Shown in pieces: positions 17,712 through 27,900 of a DNA stretch of 64,000 nt. A model generated the notes under the pieces. It did no database searches. It saw nothing but the letters and a program-made list of their open reading frames with translations, and was not told the DNA's origin. The position numbers were made by a program, and so were the translations under genes. Position 1 is the stretch's first letter; the number at the start of each line of letters is the position of its first letter. Source of the stretch: Paenibacillus mellifer (GTDB lineage: Bacteria > Bacillota > Bacilli > Paenibacillales > Paenibacillaceae); NCBI RefSeq assembly GCF_023195895.1, contig NZ_JALPRK010000023.1, positions 18,705 to 82,704 of the forward strand. The letters are read 5' to 3'.

Positions 17712-19214
17712 TTACTTCCCTGCTTTTCCTTCCGGAAGTTCGGAGAACGTCCCGACATAGCGGATATCTTCCCCTGATTTATCCTTCACGGCACTAATGT
17801 TCAGCCATTGCAGATACATCTCGCCGTTCTTGCGTTTGTTCCAGATTTCGCCCTGCCACATGCCGGTTTCTTTAATGCTCTTCCACATCCGCGCATAATA
17901 ATCAGGGGACTGACGGTTTGCACGTAAAATACTCGGCTTCTGACCCACCGCTTCCTTTTCTTCAAACCCCGTCACTGAGGTAAACGCCGGGTTCACCGCC
18001 ACGATGGTGCCTTTAGGATCCGTCACCAGAATGCCCTGCGCCGTATTGTTGAATACTTCCGAGGATAAGCTCAGCTTGTCGGAATAGATCATCCAGAGCA
18101 CCAGAATCAAGCTGGCTAGAGCGACCTGAGACAACAGCATGAATCCGATGGAATATTGACCCGTCACCGAGTGGATATAGGACAGCAAGAGCGGCGGAAA
18201 AAATCCGCCTAGTCCGCCCATCATCGAGACAATCCCGTTCACGATCCCAGCCTGCTTATTGAAATACTGGGGGACCAGCTTAAAGATGACCCCGTTCCCA
18301 GCCCCGGCGACCATCGCGATCACCAAACAACCAACCGTGTACAGTGTGAACGTTGGAGAGAAGGCCAGCACGATCGCCGCCAGCGTGAAGCCCGAAAATA
18401 TGATGATCAGCAACATCAAAGCATTAAACCGGTCCGCCAACCAACCGCCGATCGGACGCATAAAGGTCGCAAGAGCGATAAATCCGGCCGTGCGCATCCC
18501 TGCATCAACTTTGGTCAGATCAAAATTCGTCACCAGAAAGTTCGGCAGATAAACGGTGAACGCAACAAACGATCCAAACGTGATAAAGTACAGCAACGAG
18601 AACAGCCATAGCTTTTCATTCTTGTACACGCCTTTGATTTGTTCCATCAAAGCGGTCTTCACCTTCGGCTCCTTACGATCGCCAAAGAAGAGATTCAGCG
18701 CCGCAAAGACCAGCAGAAGGATCAAATACAGCTTAACGGTGGCCGACCAGCCGATTTGCGTTGCTACGACCGGGGCGGAGAACGAAGTAACCGCGGTACC
18801 GAGGTTCCCGAGCCCATACACGCCGTTGACCAAGCCGTGCCGCTCTTTCGGGTAATATTTCGGAAGCGAGGTGACGCCGACGGAGAACACCGCCCCGCCA
18901 ATCCCGAGAAACAACCCGCCGATGATCAGATCCATGTAAGTATTCGCTTCACTGATGTAAAACACCGGAAACAACAGCAAAATGAAGCTGATCAAGAAGA
19001 TGATCCGCGCCCCGAAGATGTTCGCATAATACCCTAGCGGGATACGCAGAACCGAACCCAACACGACGGGAATCGCCGTAATGATCGCAACCTTATCGGC
19101 CGGGATCTGAATGTCCTCCCCCATAAATGAGACGAGGGACGAGATAATGACCCAAACGGCAAAGCCCACAATCAGATTTAACGTTTGCAGTGGCAATTGA
19201 ACTTTTCTAATCAA
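17712..19214 (-). CDS. narK: NarK nitrate/nitrite transporter fused to a C-terminal PAS domain
   Basis: 500 residues. Residues 1-380 form a 12-TM MFS transporter of the NarK type, with glycine-rich TM segments typical of nitrate/nitrite porters (GLGNLGTAVTSF, GAGNGVIFKLVPQYF). Residues about 383-492 form a complete PAS domain (GILVTDPKGTIVAVN, VTGFEEKEAVGQKPS, GEIWNKRKNGEMY), which usual NarK proteins of about 395-450 residues lack. The start is TTG, with AAAAGGTGATC 5 nt upstream. An NreC-like box precedes it. The PAS would be cytoplasmic and could tune transport to redox or ligand state; that function is inference. Confidence 0.88.
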   Translation of the reverse strand: MIRKVQLPLQTLNLIVGFAVWVIISSLVSFMGEDIQIPADKVAIITAIPVVLGSVLRIPLGYYANIFGARIIFLISFILLLFPVFYISEANTYMDLIIGGLFLGIGGAVFSVGVTSLPKYYPKERHGLVNGVYGLGNLGTAVTSFSAPVVATQIGWSATVKLYLILLLVFAALNLFFGDRKEPKVKTALMEQIKGVYKNEKLWLFSLLYFITFGSFVAFTVYLPNFLVTNFDLTKVDAGMRTAGFIALATFMRPIGGWLADRFNALMLLIIIFSGFTLAAIVLAFSPTFTLYTVGCLVIAMVAGAGNGVIFKLVPQYFNKQAGIVNGIVSMMGGLGGFFPPLLLSYIHSVTGQYSIGFMLLSQVALASLILVLWMIYSDKLSLSSEVFNNTAQGILVTDPKGTIVAVNPAFTSVTGFEEKEAVGQKPSILRANRQSPDYYARMWKSIKETGMWQGEIWNKRKNGEMYLQWLNISAVKDKSGEDIRYVGTFSELPEGKAGK

Positions 19215-19298
19215 ATTAGATCACCTTTTTCAAATGACTTCGGAATGACCATCGATTTCCCCACCCGTATTTTAGCCGATTCCCTTAGCGGCCCTGAA

Positions 19299-19312
19299 TA
19301 GGGTTTTCCCCT
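19299..19312 (-). promoter_or_regulatory. NreC-like box upstream of narK
   Basis: TAGGG-TTTT-CCCCT agrees in 8 of 10 positions with the NreC site TAGGG-N4-CCCTA described in staphylococci. It is about 85-98 bp before the TTG start of narK. A related half-site pair (AGGAAACTCCCTA) lies at 19322-19334. Confidence 0.55.
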
Positions 19313-19352
19313 GTTCGCTTCAGGAAACTCCCTACTTAACCGATTTAGACAC

Positions 19353-19389
19353 AAAAAAGCCCATAAGCACCGGTTGATGTTTATGGGCT
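19353..19389 (-). terminator. Intrinsic terminator of the nar-nre operon
   Basis: On the minus strand AGCCCATAA...TTATGGGCTTTTTT follows the hemerythrin gene and separates the narG-to-hemerythrin transcript from narK. Confidence 0.8.
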
Positions 19390-19406
19390 GCTCATTGAAT
19401 GGGAAT

Positions 19407-19925
19407 TTATTCAACAATCAGGGTGTATAGCTCCTTATTCAACTGCTCTTGTTCCTCCGGCTTCATGACCTGTCCGGTCATCGAGAACAACACGGTTTCC
19501 TCTTTGACGAAATGCACAGTCAAAATTTCAAACGCTTCTCCTGCGTCCCGGGACAGAGCCTTCATCTCCTCCAGGGTGAACTCGCCGCCCACATAGTGGA
19601 GAAAGTGGTCGAGATAAGCGAAGATCTCTTCATGTTCCTGTTCGATCGAAACGATCGGACCTTGATCGTATCCTATATGTTTCCCTAATCGCGAAAAAAA
19701 ATAAGTCTCTTCTTTTTGAAAATGCTTGCGCAAAGGTAATTTAAAATCGTGGATCAATTCGCGCAATCGAGCGAACTGTGATTTGCCCTGTTCCAAGGAA
19801 TAGCGATCGTCCTGAAAGTCCAAAACGATGGAATGCCATTCGTTCATTAAACTAACCAAATACCGATGTTCGTTCTCCAAAATACGCATGGCGGGCAATT
19901 CGTTCAGCAATGTTCCTTGTTCCAT
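19407..19925 (-). CDS. Hemerythrin domain protein
   Basis: 172 residues, four-helix bundle with hemerythrin ligands visible: ENEHRYL near residue 19, LRKHFQKEETYF (HxxxE) near 67, EQEHEEIFAYLDHFLHY near 95-110 and HFVKEETVLF (HxxxE) near 138. This is a diiron protein of the group used for O2/NO sensing or repair of damaged iron centres. It is the last gene of the narGHJI-nreABC series, 14 nt after nreC, so it is likely induced with nitrate respiration and deals with nitrosative stress. The ribosome site GGAGGCTGG precedes the ATG. Confidence 0.82.
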   Translation of the reverse strand: MEQGTLLNELPAMRILENEHRYLVSLMNEWHSIVLDFQDDRYSLEQGKSQFARLRELIHDFKLPLRKHFQKEETYFFSRLGKHIGYDQGPIVSIEQEHEEIFAYLDHFLHYVGGEFTLEEMKALSRDAGEAFEILTVHFVKEETVLFSMTGQVMKPEEQEQLNKELYTLIVE

Positions 19926-19939
19926 GTTACCAGCCTCCG

Positions 19940-20587
19940 TTAAAAGTCCAGCAGCTTTTTTTTGATGGCGTATTCCACCAGCTCGGGTCTTGATTTCAAA
20001 TTTAACTTCTCCATGATTTTGGCTTTATGAGCCTCAACGGTTTTCACAGAGATATGCAGCATTTCGGCAATCTCCTTATTTCCATACCCCTTAGCAACCA
20101 GCGGCAAGATCTCGATTTCACGGGTGGATAACAGCTGGTAGGGATTGCTCTCATCCGCTTGCTGATCATGGCTTACGAATTCACGAACAAGGGAAGAAGC
20201 CAGCTTCGGATGGATATAGACCCCGCCTTGATGCACCATGCGAATGGCCGAAACGAGCTGTTCGTCCGGAGAATTTTTCAGAACATACCCGCGCGCGCCT
20301 TTCTTAAGCACATGAAATAAATACTCCTCGTCATCGTGCATCGTAAGAATGATGATATGGGTGTCTGGAAAATCCTCGTGGATTTTGGCCGTCGCGATCA
20401 AGCCGCTTTCCCCGGGAGGCATGCTAAGATCCATCAGCAAGATGTCGGGCCGGTGTTTGGCCACCATTTTGTAAGCCTCGATCCCGTCCGCAGCCGTCGC
20501 CACGACTTCCATATCCTCTTGAAAATTGATGATCATCGTAAAACCGCTCCGGACGACGGCGTGATCATCCGCGATTACCACCTTCAC
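19940..20587 (-). CDS. nreC: NreC response regulator (NarL/LuxR type)
   Basis: 215 residues: a receiver domain (ADDH at the N-terminus, phosphoacceptor in LLMDLSMP, Lys in [11 protein letters not shown]) and a LuxR helix-turn-helix ([40 protein letters not shown]). It is the partner of the oxygen sensor NreB encoded just upstream, and in Staphylococcus it activates narGHJI and narK. It starts with GTG, with GGGGGAAGG before it. NreC-like boxes are present before both narG and narK in this window. Confidence 0.92.
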   Translation of the reverse strand: MKVVIADDHAVVRSGFTMIINFQEDMEVVATAADGIEAYKMVAKHRPDILLMDLSMPPGESGLIATAKIHEDFPDTHIIILTMHDDEEYLFHVLKKGARGYVLKNSPDEQLVSAIRMVHQGGVYIHPKLASSLVREFVSHDQQADESNPYQLLSTREIEILPLVAKGYGNKEIAEMLHISVKTVEAHKAKIMEKLNLKSRPELVEYAIKKKLLDF

Positions 20588-20642
20588 AGAACCTTCCCCC
20601 TTGCCCTCGAAAGTTAACCCTACCTATGGGCGCTATGGCCGT

Positions 20643-21704
20643 TTACAGGGAGAACGCTCCGAACGGAACTCGCAAATGGACCGTTGTGCCTTCCCCCCGT
20701 TTAGAGGTAATGGAGATTTCACCGCCTACGAGCTCGGCTCGCTCTTTCATCCCGTAGATACCAAGTCCGGTTCCCTTCGGATCGTTCGTATTCACGTCGA
20801 ATCCGTTCCCCTGATCGGAAACAATGAGCTCCAACAAATGCGCTGAGGCAAACAGACGCACGTTAATCTCGTCAATATCGGCATATTTCAAGGCATTAAG
20901 TACCGATTCCTGGCATACCCGATAAACGACCGTTTCCACTTCACTGTTAAATCGTTGACCCCCGAGCTCTGCAACAAATCGTACCAGCACACCATAGTTT
21001 TTCTCAATCCATTTAAAATGAGAACGAAAGGCTGCGTCTAGGCCGAGATCATCCAGAGAAGCCGGCCGCAGCTCCACTGACAGGTTGCGGATTTGCTCCA
21101 GCAATCGGGTGAGCGAGGCTTCGGTTTGCTGGATTTTTTGCAGCGCTTCTTCTTGTACGTTCAAATATTTGAGCACGCGCAGATCCACCAACGAGCTAAT
21201 CAACTCTTGAGCTACGCTGTCGTGCAGCTCGCGGGAGATTCGCTTGCGTTCGTCTTCCTGGGCCTTAATGACGCTCTTCATCATGGTGTTCTGATTGAGC
21301 AACTGCTGCGTCATAAGTTGATTCGTCAAGTCGCGGAGGGTAAGCACCCGGATACCCTCCGCCGTATCTACGGTTTGAAAGCTGGCGGAGAACGGCACCA
21401 CGCCTTTGGTTTTCGTCTCAAGATATAGCTGGAAGGAGCTGAAATCCTTCTCCGTGTTGGATAGATAGCAATTTAGACAAGACATCGGTTCTTCTTCACT
21501 GGTGTAGCCCCGGCAAGAGAAGCAAAACGAATTGCTATCCGGTCCGGCTGGTTCCTCCAGCACTCGGCGATCCAGAAGATGTTCGGCCCGGGAATTCATC
21601 GCCATGACCCGATGGCCGGCATCAAAGAAAATGATGGCATCGGAGCTGTGTTCAAATTGTTTTTGAAGCAGCTCGATCGGTATATTCAAGGATGAAGGAT
21701 TCAT
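20643..21704 (-). CDS. nreB: NreB oxygen-sensing histidine kinase
   Basis: 353 residues. An N-terminal PAS domain carries the cysteine pattern C-X2-C-X11-C-X2-C at Cys61, 64, 76 and 79, exactly the ligand spacing of the O2-labile [4Fe-4S] cluster of staphylococcal NreB. A HisKA_3 domain follows (ERKRISRELHDSVAQEL, phosphoacceptor His near residue 160), then a HATPase domain ending in GTGLGIYGMKERAELVGG. There are no TM helices, so it is cytoplasmic. It overlaps nreA by ATGA. In the anaerobic cell it should phosphorylate NreC. Confidence 0.93.
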   Translation of the reverse strand: MNPSSLNIPIELLQKQFEHSSDAIIFFDAGHRVMAMNSRAEHLLDRRVLEEPAGPDSNSFCFSCRGYTSEEEPMSCLNCYLSNTEKDFSSFQLYLETKTKGVVPFSASFQTVDTAEGIRVLTLRDLTNQLMTQQLLNQNTMMKSVIKAQEDERKRISRELHDSVAQELISSLVDLRVLKYLNVQEEALQKIQQTEASLTRLLEQIRNLSVELRPASLDDLGLDAAFRSHFKWIEKNYGVLVRFVAELGGQRFNSEVETVVYRVCQESVLNALKYADIDEINVRLFASAHLLELIVSDQGNGFDVNTNDPKGTGLGIYGMKERAELVGGEISITSKRGEGTTVHLRVPFGAFSL

Positions 21705-22159
21705 GGGTTCAGCTCCTTGATTTCAAAATCGCCAAACCTGCCTTGGAGCCATTCATATAACCGGCGTAACTCTTCGTGCGACATCCGCTTCTCACCACGA
21801 TAACCGGTCAAGAGCACACCTTCAACCCGATCCGTCAAATACAAGGGGATCGCCGCCAAGCTGGTTAACCGTTCCGAAATTAAAATCGGGTAATTGTACA
21901 TTTCTTGGGGTTTAAGCCCGTCGGCGACATTTGCAACCAGCATGGGACTGCCGGTTTTGAATACGATACCGGCAATCCCTTTACCTGACTGGAGGACGAT
22001 GCGTTTATATCGATTGTTCAAGTTGCCCGAGGCATACTTCCAGGTAAGGACGAAATCGTTAACGGCCGACTCGGCAAAAGCCAGCGACACGAAGTCATAC
22101 CCCATCTGTTCTCTTAATTGATCGATGAGTACCTGGTAGCAACTGGAGGTTGGATTCAT
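21701..22159 (-). CDS. nreA: NreA GAF-domain nitrate receptor
   Basis: 152 residues forming one GAF domain (SGKGIAGIVFKTGSPMLVAN, SLAAIPLYL). In staphylococci NreA binds nitrate and controls the phosphorylation of NreB, so the cell needs both anoxia and nitrate to switch on nar genes. Length and gene order (nreA-nreB-nreC, with ATGA overlap to nreB) fit well. It lies 28 nt after narI in the same orientation. Confidence 0.88.
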   Translation of the reverse strand: MNPTSSCYQVLIDQLREQMGYDFVSLAFAESAVNDFVLTWKYASGNLNNRYKRIVLQSGKGIAGIVFKTGSPMLVANVADGLKPQEMYNYPILISERLTSLAAIPLYLTDRVEGVLLTGYRGEKRMSHEELRRLYEWLQGRFGDFEIKELNP

Positions 22160-22187
22160 GTATTCGTCTCCCTAAACTTCAAAATCC

Positions 22188-22886
22188 TTAACGTCCCGCA
22201 GTATGCGAGCGATTCTTCCTATAAAGGATATAGCTTCTCCGGGCATAATTCAAGGGTACGCTCCAGACATGGACGAGACGGGTAAACGGCCACAAGGCAA
22301 AGATCAGAAACCCCGCCAAAATGTGGATTTGAAACGAAATCGGCACCTCTGCCATATACGAGGCTTCCGGCCGGAAAATAAGCAGATTGCGGAACCAGAT
22401 GGAAATCGTCTCCCGATAATCAAAATCCGGCTGCACATTATTCGTGACCAGCGTGGAGAACATCCCCATAAATACGATGAACAGCAGCAATCCGTTCACG
22501 ATCATGTCTGAGGCGGAGCTGAGGCGGCGCACGTTTTTCATGGTCAACCGGCGCATCGTTAAGATCAGCATCCCGGCAAACGTAATCACGCCGAACAATC
22601 CTCCGCCATACATCGCCCCGATATGATACAGGTGTTCACTAACGCCGATCGCGGTCATCCATTCCTTGGGAATGCCCAATCCCGCCACATGACCCATGAT
22701 GACCGGGATAATTCCGATGTGAAACAGCATGCTGCCTAACATCAGCCGTTTTTTCTCGATAAATTCGCTGGATTTGGCCGTCCAATTAAACTGGTCGTAG
22801 CGGTAGCGGAAAATATGCCCTACCACGAACGTAGCCACGCATAGATACGGGAAAATGACCCAAAGAAATTGCTCAAACAGACTCAT
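22188..22886 (-). CDS. narI: Respiratory nitrate reductase gamma subunit (cytochrome b)
   Basis: 232 residues with five TM helices. Histidines in the first and last TM segments (VVGHIFRYRYDQFNWTAKSS; FQIHILAGFLIFALWPFTRL) are the likely ligands of the two b haems. NarI anchors NarGH to the membrane and passes electrons from menaquinol. The gene starts inside the end of narJ, with AGGAGGTGAAGG before the ATG. Confidence 0.94.
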   Translation of the reverse strand: MSLFEQFLWVIFPYLCVATFVVGHIFRYRYDQFNWTAKSSEFIEKKRLMLGSMLFHIGIIPVIMGHVAGLGIPKEWMTAIGVSEHLYHIGAMYGGGLFGVITFAGMLILTMRRLTMKNVRRLSSASDMIVNGLLLFIVFMGMFSTLVTNNVQPDFDYRETISIWFRNLLIFRPEASYMAEVPISFQIHILAGFLIFALWPFTRLVHVWSVPLNYARRSYILYRKNRSHTAGR

Positions 22887-23448
22887 GAACCTTCACCTCC
22901 TGTGACAAGCACAACTTAAACGTTTCCCGGAGGGCCTTGATGAGCTCATAATAAGGGTTCCCCTTCTTCTCCAGCGATTTCATCAACTGAAACGTGCCAT
23001 CCTCCAGAATCGTTAACACCGTAAACATCCCTGTCTCGCTATGCGGATGTCCCAGCCACTCCGCTGCAGACAAGAATTCCAGCATCAGCGGCAGGAAATC
23101 CGGCAATTCCCGGTCGATCATTTCCATGCCGAACATTTCGTAAACCGCTTTGAGTGAAGTAAGCAATTGACCCCGATCTTTGGAATCCTCGTATTTAAAA
23201 AAAGTCATGTACAGCGTTGACGACTTTTCAAAATCAAACGTATCCACGTAAAGCTCCTCGATCTCTTCCATGCTGAGCGCAAGCATTTGCTCCCGATAGT
23301 TCGTTACCGGCTCGATCACCGTCGATGGCAGCACCTCTTCCCCGCTCTCACGAATCCATGCGAACGTCTCCTTATCGGGGTAGACGAGCTGTCCGGCAAA
23401 AAAGCCGAACAACTCGCGATGTTCATCCAGTTTCGCCAGATCAATCAC
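22873..23448 (-). CDS. narJ: Nitrate reductase assembly chaperone
   Basis: 191 residues, helical, with the NarJ/TorD-type core (EEIEELYVDTFDFEKSSTLY, LPDFLPLMLEFL). It is needed to insert the molybdenum cofactor and iron-sulfur clusters into NarG and is not part of the final enzyme. I choose the GTG at 23448, with GGGGGG about 7 nt before it; an ATG at 23493 would start deep inside narH. It overlaps both narH and narI. Confidence 0.9.
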   Translation of the reverse strand: MIDLAKLDEHRELFGFFAGQLVYPDKETFAWIRESGEEVLPSTVIEPVTNYREQMLALSMEEIEELYVDTFDFEKSSTLYMTFFKYEDSKDRGQLLTSLKAVYEMFGMEMIDRELPDFLPLMLEFLSAAEWLGHPHSETGMFTVLTILEDGTFQLMKSLEKKGNPYYELIKALRETFKLCLSQEVKVHESV

Positions 23449-24988
23449 GCCAGATCCCCCCGTAGAAGTTTTGTTCGTACAGATCCCGGCCACTCTTGCC
23501 GTTATTAGCCGGAATTGGAGTTGCCGGGCCGCAGCCGTCGCAATCCATACCGAAACCTTCGGTGCCTTGGGCCCGGTACGGATCCATGTATCCTTCCTTA
23601 TGCGAAGTCGGGATCACAAAGCGGTCCTCGTATTTCGCAATAGCCAGCAAGCGGTACATCTCTTCGATCTGCTGAGCGGTCAGTCCTACGCGAGCCAAGC
23701 GGCTTTCGTCAAATGGTTTCTTGGAGAATTGCGCACGTTGGTATTGACGCATCATCGCCATCCGTTGCAAGGCAATCTTGACGGTTGACGTATCTCCTGC
23801 GGTCAGCAGATTAGCCAAGTATTGCACCGGCGTTCTCATTTCCTCAATCGCAGGGAAGATCAGATCCGGGTTCTGAATCGAATCCTTGCCTTCAAAATGG
23901 CTCATGATCGGGCTCAGCGGCGGTACATACCAAACCATCGGCAATGTACGGTATTCCGGATGGAGCGGGAATGCCAGCTTGTATTCGATCGCCAGTTTAT
24001 AAACCGGCGAATTTTGAGCCGCTTCGATCCATTCCTCGGACAAGCCGTCTTTGCGGGCTTGCTCCATCACTTTCGGATCATGCGGATCAAGGAATAAGCC
24101 GAGCTGCGCTTCGTACAAATCCTTCTCATCCGGCGTGGAAGCCGCTTCTTGTACGCGATCCGCATCATACAGCAGCACGCCAAGGTAGCGAATACGCCCG
24201 GTGCAGGTTTCGGAGCACACCGTTGGGAGTCCCGCTTCGATTCTTGGGAAGCAGAACGTACATTTTTCCGCTTTATTTGTTTTCCAGTTGAAGTAGACCT
24301 TCTTGTAAGGGCAACCCGTCATGCAGTAACGCCAGCCGCGGCAGGCTTCTTGGTCGACAAGGACAATCCCGTCCTCATCGCGTTTGTAGATCGCGCCCGA
24401 TGGGCAAGACGCCACACAACTTGGATTCAGGCAATGCTCGCACAAACGAGGCAGGTACATCATAAACGATTGCTCAAAGTTGAATTTGATTTCCTCTTCG
24501 ATCTTCTCGATATTCGGATCCTTGGGTCCGGTAATATGGCCGCCGGCCAGATCGTCTTCCCAGTTCGGTCCCCACTCCAGGTCCATCTTATCGCCAGTCA
24601 CAGCGGATTTCGGCCGAGCGACGGGCTGGTGCTTCTTTTCTCCCGAATTCGTCAGCTTCTCATAGTCATAAGTCCAAGGTTCGTAATAATCTTTCATTTC
24701 CGGCATGTCCGGGTTATAGAAAATTTTGCCGAGAGCAATCTTCGACAGCTTGCTGCCGGACTTCAGCTCCAGCTTGCCGTTACGCAGCGTCCAGCCGCCC
24801 TTGTAATGCTCCTGGTCCTCCCAACGTTTCGGGTAACCGATACCCGGTTTCGTTTCGACGTTGTTGAACCACATATATTCGGCGCCTTCCCGGTTCGTCC
24901 AGGTGCTCTTACAGGTCACGCTGCAAGTGTGGCAGCCGATGCATTTGTCCAGGTTGAGCACCATGGCGATTTGCGCTTTAATCTTCAA
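23441..24988 (-). CDS. narH: Respiratory nitrate reductase beta subunit
   Basis: 515 residues with four cysteine clusters: CIGCHTCSVTC at the N-terminus, CEHCLNPSCVASCP near residue 185, CRGWRYCMTGCP near 215 (the Trp replaces a Cys and marks the [3Fe-4S] cluster), and CTFCFPR with CSETCTGR following. It relays electrons from NarI to NarG. The start is TTG, overlapping the narG stop, with AAGGAGGTCGACTGGC upstream. Confidence 0.95.
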   Translation of the reverse strand: MKIKAQIAMVLNLDKCIGCHTCSVTCKSTWTNREGAEYMWFNNVETKPGIGYPKRWEDQEHYKGGWTLRNGKLELKSGSKLSKIALGKIFYNPDMPEMKDYYEPWTYDYEKLTNSGEKKHQPVARPKSAVTGDKMDLEWGPNWEDDLAGGHITGPKDPNIEKIEEEIKFNFEQSFMMYLPRLCEHCLNPSCVASCPSGAIYKRDEDGIVLVDQEACRGWRYCMTGCPYKKVYFNWKTNKAEKCTFCFPRIEAGLPTVCSETCTGRIRYLGVLLYDADRVQEAASTPDEKDLYEAQLGLFLDPHDPKVMEQARKDGLSEEWIEAAQNSPVYKLAIEYKLAFPLHPEYRTLPMVWYVPPLSPIMSHFEGKDSIQNPDLIFPAIEEMRTPVQYLANLLTAGDTSTVKIALQRMAMMRQYQRAQFSKKPFDESRLARVGLTAQQIEEMYRLLAIAKYEDRFVIPTSHKEGYMDPYRAQGTEGFGMDCDGCGPATPIPANNGKSGRDLYEQNFYGGIWRD

Positions 24989-27900
24989 GCCAGTCGACCT
25001 CCTTCAGTTTGCGCACGGCAACGTAGACATCACGCTGGTTGCCGATCGGTCCGTAGTAGTTGAAGCCGTAACTGAGCTGGGCATAACCTCCGACGAGCTG
25101 CGTTGGCTTCAAGTGAATTCGCGTCGGAGCATTATGGCTGCCGCCTCGCTCTCCCGTGATTTCCGAACCCGGTACGTTAATGTGTTTATCCTGGGCATGG
25201 TACATAAACATCGTACCCCTCGGCATCCGGTGGCTGACCACCGCTCTGGCCGTTACGACGCCATTGCGGTTATAGACCTCTAGCCAATCGTTATCGTTAA
25301 TCTGGTGTGCTTCCGCATCCTCGTTGCTGATCCACACGGTTGGACCGCCCCGGAACAAGGTCAACATGTGCAGATTATCCTGGTACGTGCTGTGGATGTT
25401 CCATTTGCCGTGCGGCGTCAAGTAACGCAACACCAGCGCATCCTTGCCACCCTCAACCTGCTTGTCTCGCGGACCAAACACCATCGGCGGCAACGTCGGC
25501 TTGTAGACCGGCAGCGCCTCCCCAAACTGCAGGAAGATTTGATGATCGAGATAAAAATGCTGCCGTCCGGTTAACGTCCGGAACGGCACTAACCGTTCAA
25601 TGTTGGTCGTAAACGGCGAATACCGGCGACCCGATTTGTTCGAGCCGCTAAATACCGGCGTCGGAATGACCTCACGCGGCTGTGCGGTAATATTGGCGAA
25701 CGTGATCCGTTCGGCTGCGCGATCGGCGGAAATATCCTTCAATTCTACGCCTGTATCCTGTTCCGCAGATTCCCAGGCGCGCTGGGAGACCTTCCCGTTC
25801 GTAGCCGAAGACAAGTGCAGTACTGCATTAGCCGCTTGTCTTGCCGTGCGCAGCTTCGGACGGCCGTTTTTGATCGTGTCATCGATATAAGATCCGTTGA
25901 TCTTCTTCAAATCCTCATACTCTTCCTTGACGGTGAACGAGACTCCATGTGCGCCAACCTTGCCGGTTTCCAGGTTCGGTCCAAGCGTGATGTACTTGTC
26001 ATAAATTTTCGTATAATCGCGCTCGACCACGGTAAAGCCAGGCATCGTTTTGCCGAGGACCGGCTTCGTTTCCCCGCGTTTCCAATCCTTCACTTCCCCA
26101 TACGGCTGAGCGATTTCCGCCATGGAATCATGTCCAAGCGGAGAGGAGACCAGGTCTTTGTATACACCAGGCATATGCTCCTTAGCCATTTCGGACAGGA
26201 CGCTGGCGAGCGTCCGGTAAATATCCCAGTCCGTACGCGATTCCCACAGCGGGTCAATCGCCGGGTTAAACGGATGCACGAACGGGTGCATGTCGGTCGA
26301 GGAAATGTCGACCTTCTCGTACCAAGTTGCTGCCGGGAGAACGATATCGGCATACATCGGCGTCGCCGTCATCCGGAAGTCGAGCGCTACAAGCAGATCC
26401 AGTTTACCTTCCACCTCATCGCGCCATACGATTTCTTCTGGCTTCTCCTCTTCGTTCGGGTTGGATAACAATCCGTTATGCGTCCCCAGCAAATGCTTCA
26501 TGAAGAACTCTTGACCTTTCGCCGAGCTGGAGATCAGGTTCGAGCGCCAGACGAACAGCGAACGCGGGAAGTTCTCCGGCGCATCGGGGTCCTCTACAGC
26601 GAATTTCGTTTCACCGGAGACCACTTGCTCGTATGCGTGCTGGATGATCTCGGCGTTGTCCGTCTTGCCCTGAGCAGCCGCTTCTTCGGCGAAGGCTAGG
26701 CTACTCTTGTTGAACTGCGGATACGATGGCAACCAGCCCAGTCGAGCTGCCAGTACATTGTAATCCGCCGGATGACGGTACGGAATATCACCGCCAGTAG
26801 GCGATTTCAACGATTCCGCACTCATCTCTTCGTATTTCCATTGGTCGGTGGCGAAATAGAAGAACGAAGTCGCGTTTTGCAGCCGCGCCGGTGCTTGCCA
26901 GTCGCGAGCGAAAGCAATGGTCGACCAGCCTTCGATCGGACGGCATTTCTCCTGCCCCACATAGTGAGCCCAGCCGCCGCCGTTCACGCCTTGCGAAGCC
27001 GTTAGCATCACCAGGTTCAGGATCGAGCGGTAGATCGTATCGCTGTTGAACCAGTGGTTGATCCCGGCGCCCATGATGATCATCGAACGTCCGCCCGTGT
27101 CCAGTGCGTTCTGTGCAAACTCGCGAGCGATTTGCACCACAAGCGATGCTTTGACGCCGGTGATTCGCTCTTGCCAAGCTGGCGTGTAATGCGACTCCAC
27201 GTCATCATACCCTTGGGCCGCATGTGTGCTGCCCGGACGATTGACCCCGTATTGGCTAAGCATCAAATCGTGAACCGTTGCGGCCAAACGGGTTGATCCG
27301 TCGGCCAGAGTAACTGTCTTGGTCGGAATTGACCGGGTAAACGTACCGTTGCCGTCAGCGTCAAAGTAAGGGAATACAATCTCTGTCCATTCCCCGCCGT
27401 GCGGCTCGACCGACAAAGCCGGCTCGATCCGGCTTCCGTCTTCTCGATCGAGGATCAGGTTCCACTTGACGTCCTTCTCCCACCGTTGGCCCATCGTTCC
27501 GTTCGGTACGACCAGTTCTCCCGCCGCTTCGTCATAAATAACCGGCTTCCATTCGGCATGCTCCGATGCTTGCCCCAAATCGCTTGCCCGCAAGAACCGG
27601 CCGGCTTTATAGCTCCTTTCGTGCGGATCCAGCAAAATCAGGAACGGCATGTCCGTGTATTGTTTGGCGTAGTTCAAGAACATCGGTTCTTGGCGCTGTA
27701 CATAAAATTCGTCCAGGATGACATGCGTCATCGCTTGAGCCACCGCGGCGTCCGTCCCCGGATGCGGAGCCAGCCAGTTGTCGGCAAATTTCACGTTCTC
27801 CGCATGGTCCGGCGCTACGGACACCACCTTCGTCCCTTTATAGCGAACCTCGGTCATGAAATGAGCATCCGGCGTCCGCGTCAGCGGTACATTGGAGCCC

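Noticed and set aside
19211..19417. 68-codon minus-strand ORF between narK and the hemerythrin gene
   Set aside because: It reads through the terminator at 19353-19389 and the narK promoter/NreC box, has no ribosome site, and its composition is unlike a protein.
24149..25063. 304-codon plus-strand ORF
   Set aside because: It lies fully opposite narH and the end of narG, has no ribosome site and no family resemblance; it is a mirror frame of a high-GC gene.
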